The notes: generated from the sequence alone by a model not told the origin. A stretch of 64,000 nt of DNA from Acidobacteria bacterium RIFCSPLOWO2_12_FULL_68_19 (GCA_001767525.1 MELF01000026.1:1-64000); one strand, 5' to 3'; counted from the first letter of the stretch, positions 1 to 8,905 are shown. Made by a program: numbers and translations.

Positions 1-95
1 ACAGCCCGTCTCTTTTTCCTTCAGAAGAGAAGAACGAAGAACACCTACGACGACAACCGTCGAGATTTACGCGTTTTCAGGTGAGCGCTGACACC
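1..95. other. No gene seen at the left edge
   Basis: This short stretch lies downstream of the first minus-strand gene. It holds no convincing coding frame. A purine/pyrimidine-rich run and a weak CGACG/CGTCG pairing around 49-63 could belong to a terminator, but neither is strong enough to call. Confidence 0.4.
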
Positions 96-926
96 TTACC
101 GTCGGCCGTAGTTCTCCTTCGCGGCCGCGTCCATCAGCTCCTTGGTCTGGACGTTGGTGCACGTCACTTCCATGATCTGATCGAACGGCGCGAGCTGAAG
201 CGTCACCTTCGGTACGATCCAGGGACGCGTCAGCACCTTCGGATCCTCGATCGTGGCCTCCACTTCGAGGAGGTTGGCCGCCACGCGCCGGAATCGCTCG
301 ACGATGTGCAGCGCGTCGGAGTGGAACGAGACCATTCCCTCCGCATGCATCCAGTTCCTGTCGGTGAAGTTCGTCGTGTCGACGACGAAGGTCTCCCCCT
401 CCCAGCGGCCGGTCGAGTCGCCTCGGTACGACGGCAGGGCGTCGTCTCGGTGCGCGCGCCCGTCGGTAGGAATGAGCCGGAAGCTGTGGTACGTCTCGGT
501 CAGGATGGTGACGAATGTGGCGTTCTGCACGATTTGCCCGACGAACCCGAGCCCCGTGATGGTGTTGTTGCTCGTGCCGAACGCCACCGGTACACAGTTG
601 AGCGATGGATCGTCCTTGTCGCCCAGCGTCTTCGCCTTCTCCCGCGCCCATGGTTGATACAGATCGGCGAACGTATCCCGCCGGCGGGGGGCGTTGGCTG
701 CCTGTGGAACCCCGACCCGCAGCGGGGCCACCGGAATGTCGCGCCCGAGCCACCACACGCCCGACAGATCCGGACGTCCATCGGGCATGCGTGGCACCGG
801 GCCGCTCGGCGCCGGCAGCGGCGGCGGGGCGAACGCCGGGTATTGTGCCGCGGTCTGCGAGCCGAGAAAGGCGACGATCGCCACTGCCGTCATGGCCCCC
901 CGCCGAGCCAGGTGCCTGCGTCCCAT
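96..926 (-). CDS. Secreted PDLSGVW-type protein of unknown function
   Basis: A 276-residue exported protein with a signal peptide (roughly residues 1-30, a hydrophobic run ending near SQTAAQ). The mature part opens with a proline-rich stretch and then RPDLSGVWW, a motif common in secreted acidobacterial proteins. A longer open frame reaches 1121, but ATG at 926 has a good GAGGAGG ribosome site about 7 nt upstream and gives an intact signal peptide, so I use it. It follows the DUF6152 gene in the same orientation. Two conserved-looking Cys residues (in LNCVPV and VTCTN) remain after export. No enzymatic motif is recognisable, and the function is unknown. Confidence 0.75.
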   Translation of the reverse strand: MGRRHLARRGAMTAVAIVAFLGSQTAAQYPAFAPPPLPAPSGPVPRMPDGRPDLSGVWWLGRDIPVAPLRVGVPQAANAPRRRDTFADLYQPWAREKAKTLGDKDDPSLNCVPVAFGTSNNTITGLGFVGQIVQNATFVTILTETYHSFRLIPTDGRAHRDDALPSYRGDSTGRWEGETFVVDTTNFTDRNWMHAEGMVSFHSDALHIVERFRRVAANLLEVEATIEDPKVLTRPWIVPKVTLQLAPFDQIMEVTCTNVQTKELMDAAAKENYGRR

Positions 927-1065
927 GGGATGCCTCCTCTCCTCGAGCCTCCAGACCCGCTGGTGACCGCTGGAACTGCACGCCACGAACGTGACGCCTA
1001 GAGGTTGAACTGCCTGCCGACCATCACGACCCGCCCGGCGCGACGACCGAGCCGCCAACGCCGCC

Positions 1066-1488
1066 TTAGCGTTCCGGCGTCGACTCGGTGCCGGCGGGTC
1101 CGACGGTGAAGAACCGCCCATCGGCCGTGACGATTTCCCGCGCGGCGCCGGCGTTCTTGGATGTATCGCGCGCGTGGACCCCCTTGACCGTCACCTTGTC
1201 GCCGACTTTGAGTGAGTTCGGACGATACCCGCTCCGGATGAGAGAGGTCGGCGTGGACCCTTCGAACGCCCACCTGACGGTCTGGCCGTCCGGCTGCGCG
1301 ACGTCGACGAAGAACCAGGAATGCGGATTCTCGAGCCTGACCTCGGCGATCGTGCCCACGACCGTCACCGGCTTGTTGGTGTCGTACGCCGCGGCGAACG
1401 AGTGATGCGCTCCCGCAGGCCGCACACCCGCGGTCAGCAGCCCGGCACCCACGACCGCGACGATCCCGAGGAGTCTAGGTCCATCCAT
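1066..1488 (-). CDS. DUF6152 family exported protein
   Basis: A 140-residue protein with an N-terminal signal peptide that appears to be cut near GAHHSFAA. A small beta-rich domain follows, with ENPHSWFFV and later VTVKG. This AHHSFAAEYD / NPHSW pattern is that of the DUF6152 family: exported proteins of unknown function, often found beside PDLSGVW-type proteins as here. The start at 1488 is chosen over an ATG 24 nt further out because it is preceded by GAGGAGG at normal spacing. It is likely cotranscribed with the 96-926 gene downstream (139-nt gap). Family identity is fairly secure; the role is not. Confidence 0.75.
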   Translation of the reverse strand: MDGPRLLGIVAVVGAGLLTAGVRPAGAHHSFAAAYDTNKPVTVVGTIAEVRLENPHSWFFVDVAQPDGQTVRWAFEGSTPTSLIRSGYRPNSLKVGDKVTVKGVHARDTSKNAGAAREIVTADGRFFTVGPAGTESTPER

Positions 1489-1525
1489 GCGGCCCTCCTC
1501 TTCTGTTCCCATCGCCCGCCGACAC

Positions 1526-2398
1526 CTACCACAGTGCGTGCGTCGTGGAGCGGGTCTTCGGCGCTCCCTCCGACGCGCCGTCGTCTTCCTCGTGGCCGGG
1601 CCGACGGTGCGCGCGATGCCACCCCATCTCCACGAACGCCGATGCCAGGTACCCGTACGCCAGCATGACGAACACCAGTTCAGGATGTGCGGCGAGCAGC
1701 GCCAGCCCGACGGCCACGAGGATGAGCACCCGGTAGGCGCGCCGCGCGCGGAAGTCGATGTTCTTGAAGCTGCGGAACCGGATCGTGCTGACCATCAGCA
1801 GCGCCGGCACGATCATGATGGCGAGCACCGGCAGCGCCTCGGCGTAGCTCTGGAACCCCCACGGGTACGCGTAGACGGTGGCCGCCGGCACGCCCGCCGC
1901 CGCCGGGCTCGGCATGCCGACGAAGTAGCGCTTGTCGTGCGTGCCCGCCTGGATGTTGAAGCGCGCCAGCCGCACCGCCGCCGCCGCCACGAAGATGAAC
2001 CCCGCGGCCCACCCGAGACGGCCGAGCGGCTGGAGTCCCCACGTGAAGGCGAGGATGGCGGGCGCCACCCCGAACGAGATCACGTCCGCCAGTGAGTCGA
2101 ACTCGATGCCGAAGGCGCTCGTCGTCCCGGTCATGCGCGCGATGCGCCCGTCGAGCATGTCGATGACGATCGCCAGGCCGATGAACGGCGCCGCCGTCAC
2201 CAGCTCGCCGCGCATCGCGTAGACGATGCACGCGTAGCCGCAGAACATGTTGCCGAGCGTGAAGATGCCCGGCAGCAGGTACACACCCCGGCGGAACCGG
2301 CGTTGGGTGACGTCGGTCCTGCCCCGGAGCGGCGTCAGCATCCGGATCCGCGGCCCTTCAGCACGCGCAGGGTCGCGGAGTCCTCTGTTCTTCTCCAT
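1526..2398 (-). CDS. pssA: CDP-diacylglycerol-serine O-phosphatidyltransferase
   Basis: A 290-residue integral membrane enzyme that joins serine to CDP-diacylglycerol to make phosphatidylserine, the first committed step to phosphatidylethanolamine. The CDP-alcohol phosphatidyltransferase signature DGx2ARx8Gx3Dx3D is intact, starting at LDGRIARM and ending in DSLAD (about residues 83-105). Several hydrophobic helices follow, with a charged C-terminal tail. The start ATG overlaps the stop of psd upstream by one base (TGATG), so the two are translationally coupled and together make PE. A longer frame to 2563 runs inside psd and is not used. Confidence 0.95.
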   Translation of the reverse strand: MEKNRGLRDPARAEGPRIRMLTPLRGRTDVTQRRFRRGVYLLPGIFTLGNMFCGYACIVYAMRGELVTAAPFIGLAIVIDMLDGRIARMTGTTSAFGIEFDSLADVISFGVAPAILAFTWGLQPLGRLGWAAGFIFVAAAAVRLARFNIQAGTHDKRYFVGMPSPAAAGVPAATVYAYPWGFQSYAEALPVLAIMIVPALLMVSTIRFRSFKNIDFRARRAYRVLILVAVGLALLAAHPELVFVMLAYGYLASAFVEMGWHRAHRRPGHEEDDGASEGAPKTRSTTHALW

Positions 2399-3033
2399 CA
2401 GTCCGGCAGCACCGCCACCACGGTGACCGCGGCGACGACGCGCTCCCCTATTGTGACAGCAAGGCGAGCGCCCGAGGGAACGAACACGTCCATGCGTGAC
2501 CCGAACTTCATCACGCCAAAGCGCTCTCCCGCCGCGACATCGGCACCCTCCTGGGTCCGGCACACGATTCGACGAGCCAGCACGCCCACGATCTGCCGAA
2601 CCACCACCGGCTGGCCGCCGTGATCGATCCAGACCTCGGTGTACTCATTGAGGTCTCCGGATTCCCTCCGGTACGCCGGCAGGAAACGCCCCGGATGATA
2701 CCTCACCTTCGCCACGCGTCCTCCCACGGGCATCCGGTTGACGTGAACGTCCAACGGCGACAGGAAGATGCTGATCTGCTGCCAGAGGTCGCCTGGAAAG
2801 TCTCGCGCGGTCGACGTCCCCGCCACGAGGATCCGGCCGTCGGCGGGGGCGAGCACGGCCCCGGGCATCAGGGTCACCACGCGGTCGGGATCACGAAAGA
2901 AGAACAGCAGGGCGCCGGCCACGACGAACAGCGCCACGCCGGCGGCCGGGCCGACCAGGAACGCGGCGGCCACGGCAAGCGCCAGCGCGCCGCCAACGAA
3001 CGGCCAGCCGGCGGGATCGATCCGCATGGACAT
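2398..3033 (-). CDS. psd: Phosphatidylserine decarboxylase
   Basis: A 211-residue proenzyme that decarboxylates phosphatidylserine to phosphatidylethanolamine. It is of the short Psd type (about 200-220 residues): an N-terminal hydrophobic hairpin (about residues 8-47), then FFRDPDR, APADGRI, LSPLDVHVNR and, near the C-terminus, KFGSRMDV. The Gly-Ser of that last motif is the self-cleavage site that yields the pyruvoyl cofactor. Two in-frame ATGs (3033 and 3027) are both possible starts; I use the first. It is coupled to pssA by a one-base overlap. The inverted repeat at 3038-3109 sits directly upstream. Confidence 0.95.
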   Translation of the reverse strand: MSMRIDPAGWPFVGGALALAVAAAFLVGPAAGVALFVVAGALLFFFRDPDRVVTLMPGAVLAPADGRILVAGTSTARDFPGDLWQQISIFLSPLDVHVNRMPVGGRVAKVRYHPGRFLPAYRRESGDLNEYTEVWIDHGGQPVVVRQIVGVLARRIVCRTQEGADVAAGERFGVMKFGSRMDVFVPSGARLAVTIGERVVAAVTVVAVLPD

Positions 3034-3037
3034 GTGT

Positions 3038-3109
3038 GATTCGTGATGCGCGAGTGATGAGTGGAGATTCAACAACGGCCGGCGAGCGACGCTCTTCGAG
3101 TCACGAATC
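3038..3109. repeat. Inverted repeat GATTCGTGA / TCACGAATC
   Basis: Nine-base perfect arms at 3038-3046 and 3101-3109, flanked by further degenerate copies of the same unit (GTGATGCGCGAGTGATGAGTG). It fills the gap between the DUF465 gene and psd. It looks like one of several small dispersed hairpin families in this window. Confidence 0.6.
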
Positions 3110-3128
3110 GCACACACCCCGACCAGCG

Positions 3129-3368
3129 CTACGACGTGCCGTGCCCTTGCAGGAATTCGCGCGTGATCGCTTCCATGCGATCTTTGAGCGCAAGTTTCCG
3201 CTTCTTGAGAGTGGCTTTCTCGAGCTGTTCGGAGGGTGACAGGTACGGTCTGTCGGTGAGTTCGTGCAGCCGATTGTCGAGCTGGTGATGTTGGTCGACG
3301 AGCTGGCGGTACTGGTCGTTGTTGTGCAGCAACAGGGTCTTCACATCCTGTGCGCCCGCTGCATTCAT
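3129..3368 (-). CDS. DUF465 (YdcH-like) small coiled-coil protein
   Basis: A 79-residue, highly charged, helical protein. The central part reads HHQLDNRLHEL then PSEQLEKATLKKRKLALKDRM, which is the DUF465/YdcH pattern of two antiparallel helices closing with a K-K-x-K-L-x-x-K-D segment. These proteins are common and of unknown function. ATG at 3368 is used; the longer frame to 3422 adds an unlikely arginine-rich leader. It lies between rimI and psd on the same strand and is probably read with them. Confidence 0.8.
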   Translation of the reverse strand: MNAAGAQDVKTLLLHNNDQYRQLVDQHHQLDNRLHELTDRPYLSPSEQLEKATLKKRKLALKDRMEAITREFLQGHGTS

Positions 3369-3447
3369 AGGCCGCCCCTCCTGCGGACGTAGACCGTCCC
3401 TGGAACAACCATCCAGCCGCACGGTAGCACATTCGCGAGCCGCGTCG

Positions 3448-3945
3448 CTAGGTGGTGTCCGAGGGCCACGCTACCTTGGCGACGGAGCCGCCATCCTCGT
3501 CCCGCCACAGGATGAGCGCGTCCTCGACTGGGTCCGTGTAGTAGTTCCGGCGGACGCCTGCCACATGGAATCCGAGCCGTTCGTACAGCCGCCGCGCCCG
3601 CTCGTTCGAGGAACGCACCTCGAGCGTCGCGCGCCGCGCCCCGAGCTGCCGCGCTTCCCCCAGCACGTGCCGGAGCAATGCCGTTCCGATCCCCTGCGCG
3701 CGGAAGGGCGGCCGTATCGCCACATTGTTGATGTGCACCTCGTCGAAGACGAGCCAGAAGGCGCAAAAACCCGCGACGCGGCATTCCTCCGTGCGAACGA
3801 CGAAGATGTGGCACACCGAGCGGTTCTGCAGTTCCCACGCGTACATGTCTCGCGTCCATGGATTGGTGAACGATTCGGCTTCCACTTCGAGCACGCCTTC
3901 GAGATCCGCCTGCTCCTCCAGCCGTTCGATCCAATAGCGTGCCAT
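3448..3945 (-). CDS. rimI: Ribosomal-protein-alanine N-acetyltransferase RimI
   Basis: A 165-residue GNAT-fold acetyltransferase. The acetyl-CoA loop is RAQGIGTALL (about residues 83-92). The RimI hallmarks are present: an N-terminal FTNPWTRDMY, then HINNVAI, then NERARRLYERLGF and RRNYYTDPVEDALIL near the C-terminus. The family acetylates the N-terminal alanine of ribosomal protein S18. It begins immediately after the tsaB stop with no spacer, the classic tsaB-rimI pairing, which supports the call. Confidence 0.93.
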   Translation of the reverse strand: MARYWIERLEEQADLEGVLEVEAESFTNPWTRDMYAWELQNRSVCHIFVVRTEECRVAGFCAFWLVFDEVHINNVAIRPPFRAQGIGTALLRHVLGEARQLGARRATLEVRSSNERARRLYERLGFHVAGVRRNYYTDPVEDALILWRDEDGGSVAKVAWPSDTT

Positions 3946-4629
3946 TCAGGTTCGATCCCGCGCCAGTTCCGCGTCGGGGCGACGCACGTACAACGGCCGG
4001 ATCGCGTCAGGCCACGGCCGCTGGCCGGCATCGAACGCCTCGGCGGCGAGCTCCGCCATGGCGCCCGCCAGCAGCGGCGCCACCGGGTCCGTGAAGTCCG
4101 CGGCGTCGCCGAGCGCGGCGTGAATCGTCTCCCGATACACCCGAGCGCCATCCCCGGTGAAGAGCGTCGCGTGCCCCGCCATCGCGCGCAGCAGGTCGCG
4201 CGGGGGCGCCACCACCGGTCCCTCCACGGCGCGGACGCCGAGGTACAGGGCTCCGTACACCTCACCCCGCCACGCGTCGATCCACGCGGCCACACGGTCG
4301 GTCGCCCGAGGCCGATCCGTGGTCAGTCTCGCAAGCGCATCGAGGGCCGAGACGCCGAAGAGTGGCTTCCCTGTCGCCACCGCCAGGCCCTGCATCGTCG
4401 CGATACCGATGCGCAGACCGGTAAACGATCCCGGGCCAGTCCCGACGGCGAACGCGTCGATGCCGCCAAGCGCGACCCCGGTGCGCGCCAGCAGCGCCGC
4501 GAGCTCCCCTGGCAGGCGCGCGGCCTGCGGCCGCCCCGTGTCGCTCGCCTCCTCGCGCACGACGCGTCCGGCGCCGACGAGCGCGCAGCTCCCCGCGGCC
4601 GTCGTCGTGTCAAGGGCCAGAATCAGCAT
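3946..4629 (-). CDS. tsaB: tRNA threonylcarbamoyladenosine biosynthesis protein TsaB
   Basis: A 227-residue ASKHA-fold protein, the scaffold partner of TsaD in making t6A37 on ANN-decoding tRNAs. It opens MLILALDTTT, has the TsaB signature GTGPGSFTGLRIGI (about residues 67-80) and a shorter, more variable C-terminal half. Its stop abuts the rimI start codon. Its ATG lies only 27 bp from the divergent mutS ATG. A much longer open frame on this strand runs through mutS antisense and is discarded. Confidence 0.93.
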   Translation of the reverse strand: MLILALDTTTAAGSCALVGAGRVVREEASDTGRPQAARLPGELAALLARTGVALGGIDAFAVGTGPGSFTGLRIGIATMQGLAVATGKPLFGVSALDALARLTTDRPRATDRVAAWIDAWRGEVYGALYLGVRAVEGPVVAPPRDLLRAMAGHATLFTGDGARVYRETIHAALGDAADFTDPVAPLLAGAMAELAAEAFDAGQRPWPDAIRPLYVRRPDAELARDRT

Positions 4630-4637
4630 TCGCCTGA

Positions 4638-4650
4638 CAGATAATAACTT
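4638..4650. promoter_or_regulatory. AT-rich divergent promoter core between tsaB and mutS
   Basis: The 27-bp gap between the two start codons contains one AT-rich island, GATAATAACTT. On the plus strand GATAAT (4640-4645) or TAATAA lies 9-11 nt before the mutS ATG. On the minus strand TATTAT or TATCTG lies 8-11 nt before the tsaB ATG. No Shine-Dalgarno sequence is seen for mutS. Both transcripts would have almost no leader. Confidence 0.45.
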
Positions 4651-4656
4651 CGGCCG

Positions 4657-7311
4657 ATGCCCTCCACCGCCTCCGTCACCCCGGCGATGCGCCAGTACCT
4701 CGACGCCAAGCGGCAACACCGCGACGCGATTGTGTTCTTCCGGATGGGCGATTTCTACGAAATGTTCTACGAAGACGCGCTCGTCGCGGCGCGCGCGCTG
4801 GACCTGACGCTGACCTCGCGCTCCAAGGACGCCGGGGGCGGCTCGATCCCGATGTGCGGCGTGCCGTTTCACGCCGTCGACGGATATCTCGCGAAGCTCG
4901 TCACCAAGGGCTTCCGCGTGGCCATCTGCGAGCAGGTCGAGGACCCGAAGAAGGCCAGGGGCATCGTTCGCCGCGAAGTGGTCCGCGTCGTCTCGCCGGG
5001 CACGCTGACCGATGCGACGTACCTCAGCGCCCGAGAACCCGCCTACCTGATGGCGATCGTCGACGCGACATCCGTGTTCGGCGTCGCGCTGATGGACCTC
5101 TCCACGGGCGAGTTCACCACCGCCGAGTACAGCGGCGCCGACGGGGCGCAGGCGCTCGCCGACGAAATCGCCGTCCTTCGGCCGCGCGAGATCGTCCTGC
5201 CGGAGGAGGCGGCGGACGGCTCGGCGGGCCGAACGGCCGCTCCCTTCGCGGAGATCGCGCGGCTCCAGCTGCCGGTCACGAAGGTCGAGCCGTGGAACTT
5301 CGCGCCCGACGCCGCGCGCCGCACGCTGCTCGAGCAGCTCAAGGCGCACGGACTCGAAGGCTTCGGCCTGGAGCGACACGCCGCCGCGGTGCAGGCGGCG
5401 GGCGGACTGGTCGCCTACCTGCGCGACAGCCAGAAGGCCGACCTCGCCCATGTGCGAACGATCCAGCACAAGGGCGCCACCGACAGCCTCGTCATCGACC
5501 CGATCACGCTGCGACACCTCGAGGTCGTGACCGGGAGCGACGGCGATGCACAAGGCTCCCTCCTCCACGAGATCGATCGCACGGTGACCGCCATGGGCGG
5601 GCGGTTGCTCCGCGCATGGCTGCTCCGGCCGCTTTGCGCGCTGGAACCGATTCGCAACCGGCTCGATGCAGTCGAGGAGCTGGCATTCCGGGTCACGGAT
5701 CGGGGCAAGTTCCGCGAGACGCTCAAGACCGTGTACGACCTCGAGCGCCTGGTGGCGCGCGTCGCTCTCGGCGCGGCCGGCCCGCGGGACCTCGTCGCGC
5801 TCCGGCAGTCGCTCGCCGCGGTGCCGCGGGTTCGCGCCGTGCTCGCAGACCTGCAGGCGCCGTTGCTCCGCAGTCTGGTCGCCGAGCTCGACGATCTCGC
5901 CGACGTGCGCGATCTCATCGAGCGAACCCTGGTCGAGGAGCCGCCGGCCGCCGCCCGCGACGGCGGCTTCACGCGCGACGGCATCGACGCCGGGCTGGAC
6001 GAGCTGAAGGCCATCAGCCGCTCCGGCCGCCAGGTCATCGCGGCCATGGAGAACGGCGAGCGCACACGGACCGGCATCGCCTCGCTCAAGGTCCGCTTCA
6101 ACCGGGTGTTCGGCTACTACATCGAGGTCTCGAAGGCCAACCTCCATGCGGTGCCGTCCGACTACCAGCGGAAGCAGACGATTGCCGGCGGGGAGCGCTT
6201 CACGACACCGGCGCTCAAGGAATACGAGGCGAAGGTGCTCGGCGCCGACGAGCGGATCCTCGAACGCGAGCTGGAGATCTTCGAGCGGCTGCGCGGCCAG
6301 GTGGCCGCCGAGGCGCCGCGCATTCAGGATACGGCTCGCGCGCTCGCCGCGCTCGACGGCCTGACCGGACTGGCCGAAACCGCCTCCGTCTGCAACTTCA
6401 CGAAGCCCCACGTGCACGAAGGCGACGAATTCGTTGCCGCCGATGCCAGGCACCCGGTCGTCGAACGGTTCGCGCCTGGTGCCTTCGTGCCCAACGACAT
6501 CGACCTGAACGGCACCACGCGGCAGCTCGTCATCCTGACCGGACCGAACATGGGCGGCAAGTCGACGTACTTGCGGCAGGTCGCGCTCATTCCGGTGCTC
6601 GCGCAAATCGGCTCGTTCGTGCCGGCACGCGACGCGAAGGTGCCCATCGTCGACCGCATCTTCGCGCGCGTCGGCGCTTCCGACAACATCGCCCGGGGAC
6701 AGTCGACCTTCATGGTCGAAATGCAGGAGACCGCCAACATCCTGCACAGCGCCACCTCGCGCAGCCTGGTCGTGCTCGACGAGATCGGGCGCGGCACCTC
6801 CACCTTCGACGGCCTCAGCATTGCCTGGGCCGTGGCGGAGCACCTGGTGACCAACCCGCGGGCGCGGCCGAAGACGCTCTTTGCGACGCACTATCACGAA
6901 CTGACCGATCTCGCCGACGCGCTGCCCGGCGTCGCCAACGCGCACGTCGCCGCCCGCGAGTGGAAGGACGACATCGTCTTTCTGCGAAAGATCGTGCCGG
7001 GGCGCTCGGATCGCAGCTACGGCATCCAGGTCGCGCGCCTGGCCGGTTTACCGTCCGGCGTCGTGGCCCGCGCCAGGGATATCCTGGCCGGGCTCGAGCG
7101 CGACGAGCTGTCGCGCGGCGGGCGCCCGGCTCTCTCCGGCGCGCCGGGCGACCCCGAGACCCGGCAGCTCGCGCTCTTTGGCGTGGCCGGCGACCTCGCG
7201 CGCGATAATGAGGCGCTCCGCCGGCTGAAGGCGCTCGACATCGACGAGACGACGCCGCGCCAGGCGCTGGAACTGCTGGCCGAGCTGAAGAAGATCGCCG
7301 ACGAGGATTGA
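4657..7311 (+). CDS. mutS: DNA mismatch repair protein MutS
   Basis: An 884-residue MutS1-type mismatch sensor. The mismatch-probing Phe-X-Glu sits in GDFYEMF (F32, E34). The connector, lever and clamp regions follow. The ATPase domain carries Walker A GPNMGGKST (about residues 629-637), a Walker B region VVLDEIGRGTSTFDG and ATHYHELTDL. Length and order are typical of full MutS. The C-terminal tail ends ELLAELKKIADED. It overlaps the next gene by one base (TGATG). mutL is not in the window. Confidence 0.97.
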   Translation: MPSTASVTPAMRQYLDAKRQHRDAIVFFRMGDFYEMFYEDALVAARALDLTLTSRSKDAGGGSIPMCGVPFHAVDGYLAKLVTKGFRVAICEQVEDPKKARGIVRREVVRVVSPGTLTDATYLSAREPAYLMAIVDATSVFGVALMDLSTGEFTTAEYSGADGAQALADEIAVLRPREIVLPEEAADGSAGRTAAPFAEIARLQLPVTKVEPWNFAPDAARRTLLEQLKAHGLEGFGLERHAAAVQAAGGLVAYLRDSQKADLAHVRTIQHKGATDSLVIDPITLRHLEVVTGSDGDAQGSLLHEIDRTVTAMGGRLLRAWLLRPLCALEPIRNRLDAVEELAFRVTDRGKFRETLKTVYDLERLVARVALGAAGPRDLVALRQSLAAVPRVRAVLADLQAPLLRSLVAELDDLADVRDLIERTLVEEPPAAARDGGFTRDGIDAGLDELKAISRSGRQVIAAMENGERTRTGIASLKVRFNRVFGYYIEVSKANLHAVPSDYQRKQTIAGGERFTTPALKEYEAKVLGADERILERELEIFERLRGQVAAEAPRIQDTARALAALDGLTGLAETASVCNFTKPHVHEGDEFVAADARHPVVERFAPGAFVPNDIDLNGTTRQLVILTGPNMGGKSTYLRQVALIPVLAQIGSFVPARDAKVPIVDRIFARVGASDNIARGQSTFMVEMQETANILHSATSRSLVVLDEIGRGTSTFDGLSIAWAVAEHLVTNPRARPKTLFATHYHELTDLADALPGVANAHVAAREWKDDIVFLRKIVPGRSDRSYGIQVARLAGLPSGVVARARDILAGLERDELSRGGRPALSGAPGDPETRQLALFGVAGDLARDNEALRRLKALDIDETTPRQALELLAELKKIADED

Positions 7312-8894
7312 TGTCAACTCCCAACTCCCAACTCCGCAACTCCCACACGCCGAGGTGGCGCCACGCGTGTGTCGTGTTGGGAGTTGGAGGTTGGATGTTG
7401 GCAGTTGTCGCCTGCGGGACCGGCACGGGCGCGCCGGAGGACGGCATGCTGCGCGTGATCATCCGCGCCGGGCCAGCCAGCTTCGACCCTCGGATCGGCA
7501 CCGACGAGGGGTCGCAGCGCGTGCACCAGTTGATCTACGACCACCTGTTGACGATCGACGACGAGCTGCGCGTCGTCGCCGAACCGCCGGCGCTCGCCCT
7601 TCGCCTCGAGACGCCAGACGCGCTGACCTACATCGTCCATCTCCGCCGCGGCGTCCGCTTCCACGACGGCCACGAGCTGACCGCGCGGGACGTCGTCTAC
7701 ACGTTCGGCAGCTTCCTCGACCCCGCCTTCGTGTCGCCTCGCAAGGGTGCGTACCGGATGCTCGCGTCGGTCCACGCGCTCGACGCCTATACGGTCGAGT
7801 TCACACTGCGGGAGCCGTTCGGGTCGTTTCCCATCCAGCTCGTCATGCCCGTTGTCCCGGAAGGAGCCGGCGACTCGCTTCGGACGTTTCCAATCGGTAC
7901 CGGGCCGTATCGCTTCGTCCGCTACGCGCCCGATGAAGAGGTCGTGCTCTCGGCGTTCGAGGGGTACTGGGACGGGCTGCCGCAGAACAGCGGCGTCCTC
8001 CTCCGCGTCATCCCCGATGAGACGATGCGCGGACTCGAGCTGCGAAAGGGATCGGCGGACCTGACGATCAACGACGCGCCGCCCGACATCGCCCACGCGC
8101 TCGAAAAGGATGGCCTCACGGTCGCCGAAGCGCTGGGCGTCGACTACACCTATATCGGGCTGAACATGCGCGACCCTGCGCTCAAGGACAAGCGTGTCCG
8201 GCACGCCATCGGCTACGCGGTCGATCGCCAGGCGATCGTCGACCACCTGCGCCGGGGCCTCGCCCGGCCGGCCGTGGGCGTCCTGCCGCCTGTGGCCTGG
8301 GCGTTCGAGCCGAACGTTCACCAGTTCACACACGACCCCGAGCGGGCCAGACGGCTGCTCGACGAGGCGGGGTATCCCGATCCCGACGGCGCGGGTCCGC
8401 TGCCGCGGCTCCGGCTCTCGCTGAGGACGTCAACCGACGAGTTCTACCGCCTCCAGGCGGCGGTGATTCAGGAGAATCTCCGGCTGATCGGCATCGAGGT
8501 CGAGGTGCGCTCGTACGAGTTCGCCACCTTCTATGCGGACGTTCTCTCGGGGAACGTGCAGATGTACACGCTCCAGTGGGTCGGTGTCACCGATCCGGAC
8601 ATGCTGCGGCGACTCTACCACTCCGAACAGGTCCCGCCGGTCGGCTTCAACCGCATCTACTACGGCAACCTGGACGTCGATCGGCTGATCGATCTGGCGA
8701 CGACGGCGTCAACCGACGAGGAGCGGCGGAAGTACTACAGCGAGGTGCAGAAACTGGTGGCGGAGGACGCGCCCTACATCAGTCTCTGGTACAAGACGAA
8801 CATCGCGGTGGCGCGTCCGAACGTCACCGGGATCCGGCTTTCTCCCCAGGCCACGTTCGCGACGCTCAAGGACGTCAGGAAGGACGGCACGTAG
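7311..8894 (+). CDS. Family 5 (peptide/nickel) ABC substrate-binding lipoprotein
   Basis: A 527-residue DppA/OppA-type solute-binding protein. A lipobox-like LAVVAC lies near residue 28, so it is probably a lipoprotein. It then shows the family pattern: GPASFDPRIG, a DHLLTID segment, HLRRGVRFHDGHELTARDVVYTF in short pieces, and LRLSLRTSTDEFYR. It is translationally coupled to mutS (TGATG) but no permease or ATPase gene follows, so it is an orphan binding protein here. The first 30 codons overlap an inverted repeat (7315-7386) that supplies much of the signal peptide. Ligand unknown. Confidence 0.85.
   Translation: MSTPNSQLRNSHTPRWRHACVVLGVGGWMLAVVACGTGTGAPEDGMLRVIIRAGPASFDPRIGTDEGSQRVHQLIYDHLLTIDDELRVVAEPPALALRLETPDALTYIVHLRRGVRFHDGHELTARDVVYTFGSFLDPAFVSPRKGAYRMLASVHALDAYTVEFTLREPFGSFPIQLVMPVVPEGAGDSLRTFPIGTGPYRFVRYAPDEEVVLSAFEGYWDGLPQNSGVLLRVIPDETMRGLELRKGSADLTINDAPPDIAHALEKDGLTVAEALGVDYTYIGLNMRDPALKDKRVRHAIGYAVDRQAIVDHLRRGLARPAVGVLPPVAWAFEPNVHQFTHDPERARRLLDEAGYPDPDGAGPLPRLRLSLRTSTDEFYRLQAAVIQENLRLIGIEVEVRSYEFATFYADVLSGNVQMYTLQWVGVTDPDMLRRLYHSEQVPPVGFNRIYYGNLDVDRLIDLATTASTDEERRKYYSEVQKLVAEDAPYISLWYKTNIAVARPNVTGIRLSPQATFATLKDVRKDGT
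7315..7386. repeat. Inverted repeat CAACTCCCAAC / GTTGGGAGTTG inside a signal peptide
   Basis: Left arm: two overlapping copies of CAACTCCCAAC (7315-7325 and 7322-7332) with a 7-nt period. Right arm: GTTGGGAGTTG at 7376-7386, followed by further GTTGG units. The loop contains CACGCGTG. The same TTGGGAGTTGG core and CACGCGTG loop recur at 43230-43275. Here the element forms codons 2-28 of the lipoprotein gene. Confidence 0.75.
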
Positions 8895-8905
8895 GCCGGC
8901 ACCGA

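Noticed and set aside
3946-6945. A 999-codon open frame on the minus strand
   Set aside because: Only its last 227 codons are real (tsaB). The rest lies antisense to mutS, is rich in Arg, Val and His, and has no domain; long antisense frames are expected at this GC content.
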